A stretch of DNA of 64,000 bases from Brasenia schreberi (GCA_036023115.1 JAYKKT010000046.1:5230001-5294000), one strand, 5' to 3'. Positions 11,877 through 24,740 are shown, numbered from the stretch's first letter. Notes: generated by a model from the letters alone, not told the origin. Made by a program: numbers and translations.

Positions 11877-11920
11877 TATATCTCTCTCTATATATATATA
11901 TTATGAGAGAGAGAGAGAGA
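11823..11920. repeat. (CT)n array ending in a perfect 25-nt palindrome
   Basis: A 50-nt CT run leads into CATAATATAT. After a 14-nt loop (11882-11895), the arm 11896-11920 (ATATATTATG then a GA run) is the exact reverse complement of 11857-11881. A strong hairpin is possible in either strand. Confidence 0.9.
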
Positions 11921-12330
11921 TTCTTTTGACCGGTCGATCACCAACTGGGAGAGGTGAAGTTAGAAGCTACCCATAAACATAATCCACCAAACCTTTGCAA
12001 ACTTCAAGCGAAGACTGACCAGTTGATCGACACATCCTTTGCAGTCTGGCCGTTGACTTTTCACAGTGACCGGTAGGGCTTGATCTGGTTCGATTCAAAC
12101 GAGCCAGTCTGAACCACAGAGTGTATTTCCTGTTTCGGGCAGCTCCTACTGTGGATAACATAAATATTTTGTGCTAGGTCAGTCCCGGAGCTGAAATTTT
12201 CTTTTACTAACATCAGTTGCTCATAGCCATCTTGGGTTTAGGGTGGTAGTGGGTCTTAACCAGAGAGCCCGAGCTTGGTCGAGCGTTCAAACCTGATTCT
12301 CATCAACTTGGGCTTTCTCGACTCTTTCTT

Positions 12331-12335
<5 letters not shown>

Positions 12336-12381
<46 letters not shown>

Positions 12382-12412
12382 TGTATTTTACTCACCTTCA
12401 ATATTTTTTGGT

Positions 12413-12445
<33 letters not shown>
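12336..12445. repeat. (CT)n(TA)n and nearby (TA)n microsatellites
   Basis: A CT run of about 26 nt passes into TA, and a second TA array follows at 12416-12445 after about 35 nt. Confidence 0.9.
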
Positions 12446-12447
<2 letters not shown>

Positions 12448-12717
12448 AATATAATTTTTTTTATCATACTCATGCTACTTAAAAAAGCAATAGATAAGCA
12501 TCAACAAACACATATTACCTAAAAATAACATATGAGAATGAACGAACACATATCAATGTGAGCATGATCCAATCACTATTTTCTATCGAACAATTCACAT
12601 TAAAAAATAAAATTAATTTTTCCAAAAATAAAAGAAGTATACTATATTTTTTTTTATGAATTTAGATCGTTGAATTAAAGAGATAAACTATTCACATTGT
12701 CATGTGAAATCTAGCAT

Positions 12718-12721
<4 letters not shown>

Positions 12722-12802
<81 letters not shown>
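12722..12802. repeat. compound (TA)n(GT)n microsatellite
   Basis: About 58 nt TA followed by about 22 nt GT. Confidence 0.95.
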
Positions 12803-13225
12803 ATGCAAGTGGATAATGCGTGTTATTTGTTTTTTGGTATTTGTAAACGAAGCTAGCCCACTGTATCCCAGTCAAACACCATAAAATCATAGAATTTTGT
12901 AGGAAAAAAAGAAGGGAAAAATGGCAGGCATGTGCCTAAAGAATTCCGTCGTGTAGAAGGGGAAGATTGAAATCTAAAAGCAACTCTCTCTCTCTCTCTC
13001 TCAACGTGTAACTCATCAAGTGATGGTGAGAATGGGTCGTTAGAGAGAGAATTTGGAATTCTTGGTTGTGGGGAGCGAAATAAAAGGGTGGGTAGAGAGA
13101 GGAACGAGAGACAGAGACCGAAAGGGAATGATTTCTGTATTCTTCGTGCATGAAGAATCCCATCCTTAACTTGTTCAAGCGTCAATCCCTTTCGTAGTTC
13201 CTCTCTCTCTCTGTGTCTGTCTCAA

Positions 13226-13439
13226 ATGCCGATTCTTCATCCCCCGTTCAGGTAATTTGTGATCTTCCATTGAACTATTTGGTTCCTTTGCTATGGCAAG
13301 CAATGCTTTGTTGGTGATTTGTTTCTTTTCATATTATTTTTTTCACATAGTGGTCCTCTCTCGCTGTTGAGGCATGACATCTTGATCTATTGATTGTTGC
13401 AGAGCGTTCCCGTTTCGGTTCTGTAGTAATGTACATTGA
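13226..13439 (+). other. 5' leader exons of the exonuclease gene with a spliced uORF
   Basis: Upstream of the DPD1-type gene, a CT-rich leader (13197-13222) precedes ATG 13226. The exon appears to end at 13251 (TTCAG|GTAATT) and rejoin at 13403 (GTTGCAG|AGCG). Joined, the two pieces make an 18-codon ORF ending TGA 13437-13439. A further leader intron would join the sequence just before the main ATG. The splice sites are good, but the transcript is predicted only. Confidence 0.45.
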
Positions 13440-13945
13440 ATCAGTGCAATGGGTACTGTGGTTTTCATACCGATTGTTTTCAATCTTTTGCAACTTTATC
13501 TGTAGTTTGCAATGCCTAATTTGGCTTGTTAAGTGGGTTTTGCTTAATACACGAGATTGAACTCAAGGCGTAATCATTTTCCTAAATATTGTAGTTTTGT
13601 GGTTGATGGAACAAGGGAAAACACCCACAAACAAGCCTGTTTGTTTTTAACCGCATACGGTTCATTTGTTTAACCACATTAGATTTATCCACTTATATGA
13701 AAAGTTAGTCTATTTGCAAATCAAAAGGAAAAGAACATGATAATCACTGTTTGGATCAATTATTAATTCGGTGCCACTCAGCTTATAATCTAGTTTTTGC
13801 AACTTTTCAGTGAACAAATATCTTTCTGAAATCTTATATTTCAAAAGGTTTTCATGTCATTATTTTGTTTCACAGTCTTGCATTAGTTTTCTAATGTGGG
13901 GCAATATTTATTAATTGTTGCTTCCTGAACATAAGGAGTCACAGG

Positions 13946-16900
13946 ATGATTTTAGCGGGATTGCAGAGACCGGGTCATGAATTTCAAATTGTGTTCAACA
14001 GGAACTTTTCAAATAGGAGATATTCAATTGTCGGCCTTTGCTCGGGAAACATCCGTCAGTCATGGGTTCCTAGTTTCAAATTTCACCAATTTAGTACTTG
14101 CAGAAGCACCGGAAAAGTGATTGATCTAGGCCAACGAAGGTCACCATCTTTTTCAGCAAAAGCTGATGGAAACATGCCGGAGACACAAGGGGGGAAATAT
14201 GGCAACGTTAAATTTGATCTCGGTGGTAAAGGTCAGATGATTGAAAAAACTTATGCCAATAAAGCAGTGGTACAAGATGTAAAGCATTTCCTTAGTGCTG
14301 AAGCAGAGCAGAAACCTGTGATTAGAAGATACCCAGAAGGGCCAGAACAACTGGCGACGATCTTTGTCTTTGATATTGAAACTACTGGATTCGGCAAGGA
14401 TTCCCACAGGATCATTGAGCTTGCACTTCGTGATCTTCTTGGAGGCCGTAACAGTACATTTCAGACCCTTGTGAATCCAGAGAGGCACATCCCAAACGAA
14501 AAGATTCATGGTATCAGCAATTTTATGGTCAGAAGACCTGGTGTTCCGAGGTGGAGTTTGATGCTAAACCTGAGAAGCTCTTCTTTTTTTTCCATAAATT
14601 ACATCCAAGTTTTTCTAGTTGCGATTTTGAGTTCAGTTAGCTCTCATGTTTATGACCATTTCTTTTGCTGATAGTTCTAAAGCAGTTAAAGCACCATGTT
14701 GACATCACAAAATTGTATTATGGGAAAGATTATTTGTTGAAATGAAAGGGGTAGTGAAAAGAAATGACTTGCTCTTTATTTTTTTGCTTCTCATATTATC
14801 ATTGGCTGGCATTATAAGTAAGGCACTAGTTTGCATTTCATTATGATCATTGGTTTCATGGATCCGATATACCTTGTAATATGGGTATTATGTCAAACCA
14901 ACAGTTATTGGGATATTTTGATTCTTTTGGGTCAACCATATTTCATTTAACATATTATATCATCAATAAACATGTAGCTTAGGCTATTAGAAAAGAGTTA
15001 CTGATGTTAACTGTATTGTCATTTTATTGTTAGTTTTGGTCAATTTCATGTTTGCGACATGTTTTAGATTTTCACTTTGTATTGGTAATATACATTTTCT
15101 ATCTTTGGTATGTCCCATCAAACAACATGAGCAACCTGGTGCAGCTTTTGGTTTGTCATTTTTGCAAAGAATAAAACACCACCATGCACTTAGTAGAAAG
15201 ACAAAACATGCTAGTAGACCTAGACTTTTAGTACATCCGGATCGCCATGCAGCTCCAATCCACCAATTGACTAGTCTTCTTGTCCACAGGATCATTCACA
15301 TTTACAAGCTGAAACTCGCATAATCATTAATCACAATTACTCAATGAACTCTTTTATTAAACCAAGGGGAAAAACTTACACTTGAAGAGACAAAACCTGA
15401 CTCCACATGCCCAAAAGAATTCAAGTACAAGTGATATCACTCTAGCACGCTCACCGTAGACCCAAAGCCTGAACCTGTTGAGAATTTGATGCCCTCTAGT
15501 TGACTTCAAGGTCTATATTTATATGTCATCCCCTTATAGAGGTAGGATTCTCTACATGGAATTAACACTCAAATCCCTACTTGTCCTTGATAATTGTTGA
15601 CAGATTAAGTTCCATCCTCGTGCAAATGCAGTCCAAGCAACCTGACTTGTTAGTTGATGCAGACTCATGCCTCTGCCATGTCACCAGAATGCAGATCTCA
15701 TGTGCCTTTGTGTCATTCTGCACTTGCATACTGCATGGTTGTGTGGGCTTGTGGCCTCATCTTTTCCTTGCTATCTTGCTGATATGCAGGTCCCTAGCAT
15801 GCGAGTCTTGCATTGCTCCAAATGCATCATGGTCTTCTTCATTCTGAACAACTCATTATGTCCTGTTTCCATCACATGGGTCACATGTTGTTCCACAGAT
15901 ACTTGCTTCTGTATGTACGTGTCTTGCTCCTTGAAAACACTGCATGAATCCTTGTGGCATGTCCCCCTCTCAATGCTGCCTGACCTTGAAACTCGATCTT
16001 TTGCTTTCTTCTCGGTGCTGATAAACATATTTCGAGACACCAAGACCTTTCCCTGACCTTTAGGCATCGGTTGATTGGGTTTGGCCTGAACCCGGAATCC
16101 ATGAAAATAGCAATTGTGACGGTACATCTTCCATTGCCTTAATTATGGTGGGTAGGGTTGGGCATCTAGAACTGTATCATAGAGCCAACGCCAACTAGAT
16201 AGTGGTCTGGCTGCATGATTAGTTTCCATCAGGTGTTTCCAGCAGAATGATAACCAGGTCTTCATAATGGCCAAGGAAGTTGAGTTACCAATAATAAAAA
16301 AGGGAAAACAATAGTCACGCATGAAGTGCAGGGAATTAAGAAATTGCTACCAGTTGTTGTATATCATTCTCTTTCAAGGTGTTGCATTTAAAATCTGTTG
16401 AACCACAAAGAAATGATATTATCAGTGCTGGAGCGTCCAATACAGAGCTGGTTCATCTATCACGACTAGCTGTCTAAAATTGTAAATATAGTGGATCATA
16501 TCTTGGTACTCATGAAGAATATGAAGGCTTGAATATCATGAATAAACAAGAGACTGTAAGAACAATAGTTTTTGGGAGTAACATATGATTGTGAGAAGCT
16601 TGTTACATGGCCTTTCCTCTCATTATATCTGTTTCTTCTGGTTTTGTGGAATTAATTATGTAGTTAAAACTTAAAAGCCACATTTTACTTGAACTTTCAT
16701 GACATTTCACCTTATGAAATGATATGGGTAGCATTTGCTACTCATTTAAGATTGAAGTCTCTTAAATTTCATTTGCATGTTTTGTCTTTCAGAGGAAAAG
16801 AAAAGAAAGAAGAAAGCGTTTATGTGAGTGGATATCCTTTTTTTAGTAGAAAGTGGGGAAAAAAGAAAAATATAGCTATTTCAAGCTTATCTAACCTTTA

Positions 16901-19646
16901 GTTTTATAGATAAATAAGCAACTAAGTTAATAAAAGAAATATTCCAAATATATGTCGAAAGTCTAGTGGTATGCGTCTGTATCTTGATTTAGTCTTCGAA
17001 CATTGATGAGCTTTGGTGGAAAAATGCAATGCATGTTTACATAGATCATTAGATGAAAACTCAATTCCATTTTCAAATCCTTGGTGGAAAATTGCAGATA
17101 TAAAGGGTGACCTTGAGATATTGAACTATAGCATAAAAGAGAATGTCGACCTCGTCATGAATTGCAAAGCGAATGACTTGATGCCATTTTCAAATCTTTG
17201 GTGGAAAATTGTGGATTTAAACAGTGAGCTTTAGATATTGAACTATAGCCAAGCAGAGGATGTCGTTCTTGTCATGAAATATAAAGCATGTATTACTTTC
17301 TAGTACATGTAAGCTGTAAGCTATGAGGAGGTCCTGAATTCTGCGGTTATGAGTAAAGATGTTGAGCAGTTTAGACGCTATGGGTTCCTAAAAGTGATAT
17401 GGAACTGTTTGACTTTGAGGCATAAACCAAAAGGTGAACAGAACGATAAAGAGAGCTGTTATGTGATGTATTGGCATGTGCAATATTGGAAAAGCTGTTA
17501 AACATAAGCATGAACTGCTGCCAAGCATGGAGTCACCAAAGATTTGGACGTGACACTATGCTCATGGTTTCTGGAAAGTAGTATGTACCTTCTGGTCTGG
17601 CATGGAATGAACCATGCACCCTTTCTGTCTCAAGTATATATTTGGAACCAATTGCTAGATCTACTTATAATTTGTTTTATCCTACTAATTGCTTGTAGAT
17701 AGATTTGCAACCAATTGTGATTTATACAATTGCTAGATCTACTTATAATTTATTTAATCTTACTAATGACTTGTTCTATAAAGAATATTCTTCTGGTAAT
17801 GTCCTTTCTGGATCTTTTGTGTCTGCCAAACTTTGGTACACATACACATCTACATTGTCTTGAAATTTTTAAGATGCGTTGTGCAAATAAATAGGACTTG
17901 TGCCACTGCCAAGCTCCATGGCTCTGATGATTGTTTTGGTTACTTTACCTCATTGTTGCTTCTTTTGGATATAGTCAGTTACTGACTGCCGAAATTCTCC
18001 GTGCAGGTGGAAAGAGCTGCTTCCCATCTTACTGCGTTATGTAAGTATGCGTCAGATGCCTGGGAGGCCAGTGTTGTGGATTGCCCACAATGGCAACCGT
18101 TTTGATTTCCCATTTCTGTTTAAAGAGTTTGAGCGATGTTCAGTGGAAATTCCTCCTGATTGGCTTTTTCTAGATTCACTTTATCTCGCTCGTGAATGCG
18201 AATTGGTGAATTCTGATGGTTAGTTCTTGCTTTGTTTCCATTTTCCTGCTGATCTCCATTTGTTGCTTTTATTTGATAACCCTTTTTTTGTTTTCATACT
18301 CTAATTCTCTATTGGTTGTCGTTTTGTTTTTCATGTTATGTTTTCTTTGGCGGGATTCTTATTTTTAACATATAGTCGTTTTTCTAACTTTTGGACTCTA
18401 GATGCTGACTCCTACTAGTATAGTGCACATCTATCTCTCTCTCTCCCCCTATTCCTAACCATGGAACCAGACCATCAGGTTAAGTTATCCCAATAGTGAA
18501 GACTAATTCTTGAATGTAAAGTACTGCAAAGGTGACATTAGGTATGAAATCTGTGTAGAAGAGACCCCCCGCCCCAACTAGGTCATGGAGAAATTACAGC
18601 AGTTATTTAATTTTTAACAAGGTCAATTCCTATCATGTTATTTTTGCAGTCTCTTTGTTGGTTTGTAGGATTCAATTACAATATCTTTGAATTTTAGCCA
18701 TGCTTTGGCTCAGATTGAACAAAGATAAGAAAAAGTAACTTGGACCTGGAATAGTGTGGAATAGAGTTCAGTCTACTATTCCCATATTTGTGTTCAGCAT
18801 ATCAGACGGACAAAATGATGGAAGAAGCAGGCAAGTGTTAAAACAGGAAGTAAAGGTTGCTGATGAAGAGCTAAGGGAAGCTACATATAGTTGGAAACTC
18901 AATTATGCATATGTTATCTTTTCAATTTTATTTATATGCAAATACTACGATAACAAATTGAACTATACAACTTATATCACCTGCATAATCTGCCTAGTCA
19001 ACAGATCACGAACTTGCATTGGCCGGGTAAGACTGGAAATTTTATAGTAAGAAAGAGACACTGTATGTAACAGAAGATCGATGGTTACCATAAGCGTCTT
19101 TTATGTTGGTATCAGTATGGCCCAAAAATTTCTTCGTCTATGAGTCACGGATGTGCTCTTAATAGATCAAAGCAATAAATTCATCAGAGTTCTAAATAAC
19201 TGCAATAAAATTATGAAATTTGATGTCTGCCATATGTTAACCAAGATGAACAGTAGATCAAAATTGACTATGGTTCCTCCTTTGTGAATCTATAGATAAG
19301 AAGCTTTTGGTCATTGTTTAACTAATGGTCTCTTTTTCTTGCATAAGTTGTATCAGACTATTCTCTGGCCTCTATGCTTTTCGTAGACAATTATTCTACT
19401 GTATTTTCCAGATCAGAAAGCCAATGATATTTTTGCTTTTTTCGAACAGGATCAAAGCTAAAGTCATTGTCATTGGAGTCCCTTCGCATGCATTATGATG
19501 TCAAAATATCTGGCCCTGCCCACAGAGCAATGGTTGATGTAAACGCACTGTCTAAGGTACTTCAGGGGCTGACACATGATCTGAAACTGCCTGTCTCTGG
19601 TCTTCTTGATAGATCTCGCAAAGCTTCGGATTTTGCAGACTCATGA
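13946..19646 (+). CDS. DPD1: DEDDh 3'-5' exonuclease, DPD1-type organelle DNA nuclease
   Basis: Three coding exons: 13946-14550, 18007-18218 and 19450-19646 (TGA 19644-19646). The joins are CCGAG|GTGGAG...GTGCAG|GTGGAA and GATG|GTTAG...AACAG|GATCA. They make 1014 nt, 337 aa; Arabidopsis DPD1 is about 316 aa. The exonuclease core holds all DEDDh residues: D143 and E145 in FVFDIETTGF, D235 in AHNGNRFDFPFL, and H297 and D302 in HRAMVDVNAL. DPD1 is a Mg-dependent exonuclease that degrades plastid and mitochondrial DNA in pollen and senescing leaves. The first ~130 residues are rich in R, S and F with few acids, as in an organelle-targeting peptide. The start is the first ATG in frame with the core, preceded by CACAG that may be a leader-intron acceptor. 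Intron 1 is 3456 nt and carries repeats. Family assignment is firm; orthology rests on motif similarity. Confidence 0.93.
15050..15605 (-). mobile_element. possible solo-LTR-like insertion in intron 1 of the exonuclease gene
   Basis: The minus strand shows a TATA-like CATATAAATATAGACC near 15510, then a polyadenylation-like TTTAATAAAAGAG near 15350, spaced as in a plant LTR U3-R region. I could not fix TG...CA ends or a target-site duplication, and no gag or pol is present. The call is tentative. Confidence 0.25.
17067..17300 (+). repeat. 117-bp tandem repeat with an open frame
   Basis: CCATTTTCAAATC, TTGGTGGAAAATTG and GATATTGAACTATAGC recur with a 117-nt period (17067 and 17184). The period is 39 codons: the plus-strand frame reads PFSNPWWKIADIKGDLEIL, then PFSNLWWKIVDLNSEL. 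It lies in intron 1 of the exonuclease gene. Confidence 0.85.
17645..17775. repeat. short direct duplication in intron 1
   Basis: CAATTGCTAGATCTACTTAT plus AATTT and a diverged continuation occur twice about 85 nt apart. Confidence 0.75.
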
Positions 19647-22261
19647 GTGGCTCTGTTTTTAACTTATTGAAGTCACCGAGAGGATGTCTGACCTATCTCA
19701 CTAGGAACTTGTATACACAGAAATCTCATTCTTTTAAGGATAGAATTGTCTCCAATCTAATTATCAAAAGCTGTCATTGTTGTAGCCATTGCTTTGTTGT
19801 TGTCACAGGTGTATCCAGAATAAGTTCTTTTGTAATTTGAAAGAAGGTGATTCCATGATGAGAGCCTTACATGAAAGTATTCTCTTGTGCTTCACATATC
19901 ACATCACATCCATTCTGTATGCGGTTGGTGTTAAGATAATAATCTTTTTTAACATTTCCTTACGTTTCATGCATGGTTTCTGCACATTAATCATGTATTC
20001 TGATAAGTAAATTCCCTTGCATATGCACACACGCTCGCATGAATGCATGTGCATGCACAGACGCAGAGATCAATGCCATCTGTTGCTTGTGCTACACCCA
20101 ATTGTTCTAGATTTGAAAACAGAAATCTAGCATACTGATCTGTAACATGAACAAGCAATACGCACAGCAGTTAGCTTCTCTTTAAGCATGAACAAGCACC
20201 AGTTTCGAGACTTTTTGAAGCCATTTCCTTATTCTCCGCAAGAATTGTTTCCTCCCTTCGTGTTCTCCATTGCTCTAATCTTTTGGATTATTTCCATGGC
20301 ATAGTTCTCTTAATTATACATAGGGAATTGTATCTTGCTTCAGAAGCATGTCGTGTTGATGGCGTAAAATCTAGAAGCCCCTTCTTGCTCTCTAGAATCA
20401 GCTGCTGCTCCACCGTGTGGCAAGGGATCCTGACCCTGATTGTCGCACCGCAGACCTCTTTCAACTTGAAGGCTTTTGAGGTGAACCTTCGCAAGGGGAG
20501 AAATGAAGTTGGGGTTCAGCCCACTGCTTACAAATCTAGTATTGGAAAATAGGTTGTCGAGAAAGCTCCAACCGGAACAGCTGAACTCATGAATGGAAGT
20601 CCTGAGAAACTACTTTTGGAAACATAACAGGAAACCACAAACTTAAACATTGTATTTAAACAGATCTATGACCTAGGATTTATCTTGTTATAAGTTTCCT
20701 CACGAATAGGAACAGGGGGAAACTACAATTGCTTTCTAAGGTCAACTGAGACGTGGGAAAAATAGTTTGAGGAATTTTCTTTTACAATTCTGAGAAATAT
20801 TTTCCTTGAATTTCCATCGAATTTGAATCACCTATATTGGTTTCCACTGACATCGAATGTAAGATAAAAGATCAATGTGATGAATTACTAACAGGGGAAA
20901 ATCTCGAACCACGCCGGTTGAGAAATTCTGGTCGAGATGAAAATCCAAATACTTATTGGAGCTGTTTGTATTGGTGTGTTGTTCCTTACACAGTCCTCTC
21001 TCTTTGGTATAGGTGCCTTCACAGAAGATGCCTCCCTTAGATTTGACACCATGGAATGAAGGCCACTCCATTTTTTGGGTATATAGGATATTTAGGGTTT
21101 AGGCAGCTGGCCTGTGATTAAGGAAAATTCTCTTTAATACAAAAAATCAGTGTGATACATTGTGCTTAGTGAGGGAAAAGAAAAATATAACAATACGTAG
21201 TCCCCAATAACCATTTATTCTCTTTAGCGGGTAGCAGACAGCAGTGTAGGCTTGTTTCACAAGGCATAACAAGCTAGGTAGTGGCTGGAGGATAGAGGGA
21301 TCACAAGGTTAGATCTACATCATTCCTGCCTTCGGCATGAGGAATGGCTTGTGGCACCTGTATGGGCTTGGATTGGAGCATGCATGAACCGACTGACCGT
21401 TCGAATTGTGTAGGTAATCGATTCACAACATCACAGGAAATTGGGCACACCCCTATGGGTATAATCCTTAATGAGCACACAAGCACCCTGCCTTACCTGC
21501 CACAAACAATGAGACACATTCTTCCTGTGGGACTAGGACCAGTTCCTTCAACTCCAAACCTATTCGGCCTCCCGTAACCGTGTCGAACTGCTGGAAGTGG
21601 CCCATCATCAATGTGAGCAAGGTCCAAGGCCGGTGAGTCTGGGATTGGATATGAACTAATCTAGTGGAGGAGATCTATCATAACATAACTGGTGCTCAGA
21701 GTTCAAGTGGGTGCTATGTCTTGTGCAACTATGTATGCTATTTCTTTTGGGTCGAAGCCATGGGTATGGGGAGGCTAGAAGGGCCCCCGGCTAATCCGGT
21801 TCGAGCTGGGTTGGCCTGTTATGGAGTAAAGCCCTCCCATCCATGGTTTTCTCCATTCACAATAAACAGACCCAACGTACTGGGTCTGAGCAAGTGCTAA
21901 AGGATTTACATCTCTGCATCTGATATGTTGATCTTGTGCAAGAGGAGTTACCTTGAAAATTGAGTTCTAGAGAGATTTACAAATACATGCTCAAACAATC
22001 AACTATTTCGATGTGACCACTACTGACTTATATATTGCATTTGACCTCTACCCATATAAAAAGATTGACCGCTGGCAGCTCTCATCAAAAGCATACCAAG
22101 AAGAATTTGCTTTGCATGAAAACTTCATTTCCAACTTCAGGAAGCTGTTTGATGTGTACAATGAAAAAGGTGGTGATTAAATGTACTATTTCAAACTTAG
22201 AGGTAGTGTTTCGTAAATAGATCATTACTGGTGTTTACTTCAAAGTTCCTCATGATCTTTG

Positions 22262-22467
22262 AAGATGATGTCGGTCGGAATTGGAGAAAACGCTTAGATC
22301 TTGAAATTTATCAGCTCGGAAAAATTACATGCTGGTTCATCTCTTGACATCATCTTTTGACCAAACACAGGTCGGAATCTGAATATTTTTTACTGTTACC
22401 GGTAAACAAATTTCCGACTGACTGCCGTTGATGGTCGGAATACAATTTCCGACCGACTTCCTTCTGG
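22262..22467. mobile_element. CACTA/Spm-like subterminal repeat cluster
   Basis: GTCGG-type words occur in both orientations at short spacing: GTCGGTCGGAATT, AGGTCGGAATCT, AAATTTCCGACTGACTG, GGTCGGAATAC and TTTCCGACCGACTTCC. Such clusters bind transposase near the ends of plant En/Spm (CACTA) elements. I did not find an intact CACTA terminus or transposase. Confidence 0.4.
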
Positions 22468-22867
22468 GGAATCTATTTAAACAATGGGAAGTCGTACGCC
22501 AAAGAAAGATTGGGTGGAAAAGATTATTTTCGGCATACTTCACCATAATGACGACAACAACAACAACAATAATGAGCCAAACGAATAACTCTTCTTCATT
22601 GCTTGGTTCATTATTCGAACGTACTTACCAACAGTTCATTATCGTTTTATGGAAGAAAGAGAGATTTTCTTAAATGCCATAAGAGAATACCCTTTATTTT
22701 CCTATCATTTAAATGTTTTATAAAGTTAAAACAAAATCGACACATCAAATTACCTTAAATACTGATTTAGGTTCAATTTGTATTATTTAACGAATCGAAT
22801 ATGAACAAGCAAGGGACGAGCCAAACCGATCCAAACTAAGAGTGACTTAGTTCATTTACCAAACCTA

Positions 22868-23130
22868 TTATATAAACAACAACTAAGCATTTTTCCATAC
22901 TAAATGAGATCGGCTACATGGATTCTTTGTTTCCACATAGTCCTATCATATGTCATATACTGACAATAAGCTAGATAATTCTTTATCTTTTCAATACTTT
23001 TGTGATCGTCTTCTACCTCTTTTAATACTTTTAAAATCTAGTTTTCTTTTGATTTTTTTCTGTATCCAAACTATCTTAACCGATATTATCTCATTTTATT
23101 TTCTATTCATTGCCACTTTATTATATGCTA
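22868..23130 (-). mobile_element. RTE-type LINE 3' end (antisense)
   Basis: On the minus strand the sequence runs AACAAAGAATCCATGTAGCC, GATCTCATTTAGTATGG, AATGCTTAG and TTGTTGTT, the same terminal block as at 27.85 kb. Sequence 5' of it on that strand (AAAGAGGTAGAAGACGATCA) probably belongs to the element too. No reverse transcriptase frame remains. Confidence 0.6.
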
Positions 23131-23876
23131 CTTTATTTTGTGCATGGGATTATATTTGATCGTTTCCTTTCAAAGATCCTCTCCTAAAAGGGAGTTCACT
23201 TTTCAGCGTTCGGAGTTATGTTTGGTCGTGTCGTCTTATGTGTTCGTTTGAAACACCTTAACTCAAACCGCTACCTGTTGTGGACACGAACCAGCTTTTC
23301 AGGTCGGAGGACTTGGCGTAGATTTGCGACACATCTGACGGACAAGAGCGTGGCTGACGACTGAAGATCAATTTAGACCTTCACTTGACTTGACTTGACG
23401 CCTAGGGCGTATTGGTAACTTTCGATTAGGTTCAATACTTTAAAAGTTTTTGAAGTAACTACGGTTAACTCAACCACCTGCTTTCTCGGGTTACGCTGAC
23501 AGCTCATACTTTGCTAATGCAGCCGCCCATCCATGAAAAGAACCCCTTTTGAGCACAAATTATCGAGGGTGCCCCCAAATTGTTAATGACCAAATTACCC
23601 CATCAGTTCATGTCTGCCTCAGTAGCCAGCTCAAATTTCTCAATAGTGATATTTTGGTGTTGGTTAGAGACTGATCCAAGTCCAAAACCCAATCATCCAA
23701 TCCAATACGGGTTCTTAAATATAAGATACTGAGCATAAAATTCATAAATACGATTGTAAACTAAATTGCAAAACAAATTAAAAGCTTATAAGTGTCATAA
23801 TCTTTGAAACTTATCAAAAACAAGTACAAAATATTACTCCATAAATGATATTTGAACAGCATCGGAAATCAATTTA

Positions 23877-23891
23877 CCCCCCCCCCCCCCC
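23877..23891. repeat. 15-nt poly-C tract
   Basis: An uninterrupted run of C, rare in this AT-rich spacer, flanked by TTTA and ATTGG. Confidence 0.95.
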
Positions 23892-24119
23892 ATTGGTGAA
23901 TTGAGCTCGCGACCATAAACAAGTTGTGAGTTGAATAAGCTAGACATAAACCTGCTCGTTAAAGTCAGACAAACAAATGAGGCAAGAACAATTGCTTGCT
24001 CATTGAAGTCATACATATCCACAAGTTTCATGGTTCTTCTGATCAGCATACTTGGGCAGTACTTTTGTGAAAAAGTAGGTAAAGATGACCTAGACATGGC
24101 CCATTCCGAATCGGCGTGG

Positions 24120-24375
24120 TGTTTTTAACCGAACTGAATTGGACTAGAAACTGGAACCAGTCATGGAACAGGAGACCACTAGGTTTTGTCCAGTTTTGCC
24201 TTCTATGAAACAAGAACCAGAATTTCGGTTCCAAACTACTGGTTTCATTTTTTAATTTCAAAATTTTAATATTTTTTCTTGTTCTAAGCGATCTAGGACT
24301 TCAACTGGCATCAAATCCAACATGATCCTGGTTCGGTTTCAGTTCCTAGGTCCAGAAAAACCAGAACAGGCCATG
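24120..24375. repeat. GAACC/GGTTC-rich dispersed repeat
   Basis: Dense in AACCAG, GGAACC, GTTCCAG and CGGTTTC words, like 7.4 kb and the four later copies. Confidence 0.55.
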
Positions 24376-24631
24376 TCTAAGATGACCCAACCTGAGTTGG
24401 TTTATGAGTTGCTTGTTTCGCCTACTAGGCCTAGCAGGAATTTGTTTCCATGATAAGGGGGTATTAGGAATGTATGGAGAAGCGGGTTAAGTCGAGCTTA
24501 ACCGAGTTAATACATACTTTGCACAGTTCATTTACCATGCCTACATGCAATCTTATAGATCACTTGGTGAGAGTACATGTTTTCTCCAAGAGAGTTTTTG
24601 AGTTCCACCTTGATGAGTGCATTTGATGCTA

Positions 24632-24740
24632 TCTTTGCACTCAGAGTGTTAGCTCAACTGGCTGGACTCTCTGACTCCCCCATTAGAGGTGGCGAGTTCG
24701 ATTATTCCCTTGGTCAATAGCAGTGTAGTACGAGCGAAAG
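24632..24740 (+). mobile_element. tRNA-derived SINE copy
   Basis: CAGAGTGTTAGCTCAACTGG carries a perfect pol III box A pattern (TRGYNNARNNGG), and GAGTTCGATTAT about 50 nt later is a slightly decayed box B. The head is nearly identical to the copy at 36.98 kb. Confidence 0.65.

Noticed and set aside
15771..16127. Minus-strand frame of 118 codons in intron 1 of the exonuclease gene
   Set aside because: No domain recognised, and three other frames overlap it. It may be transposon debris but is not supportable as a gene.
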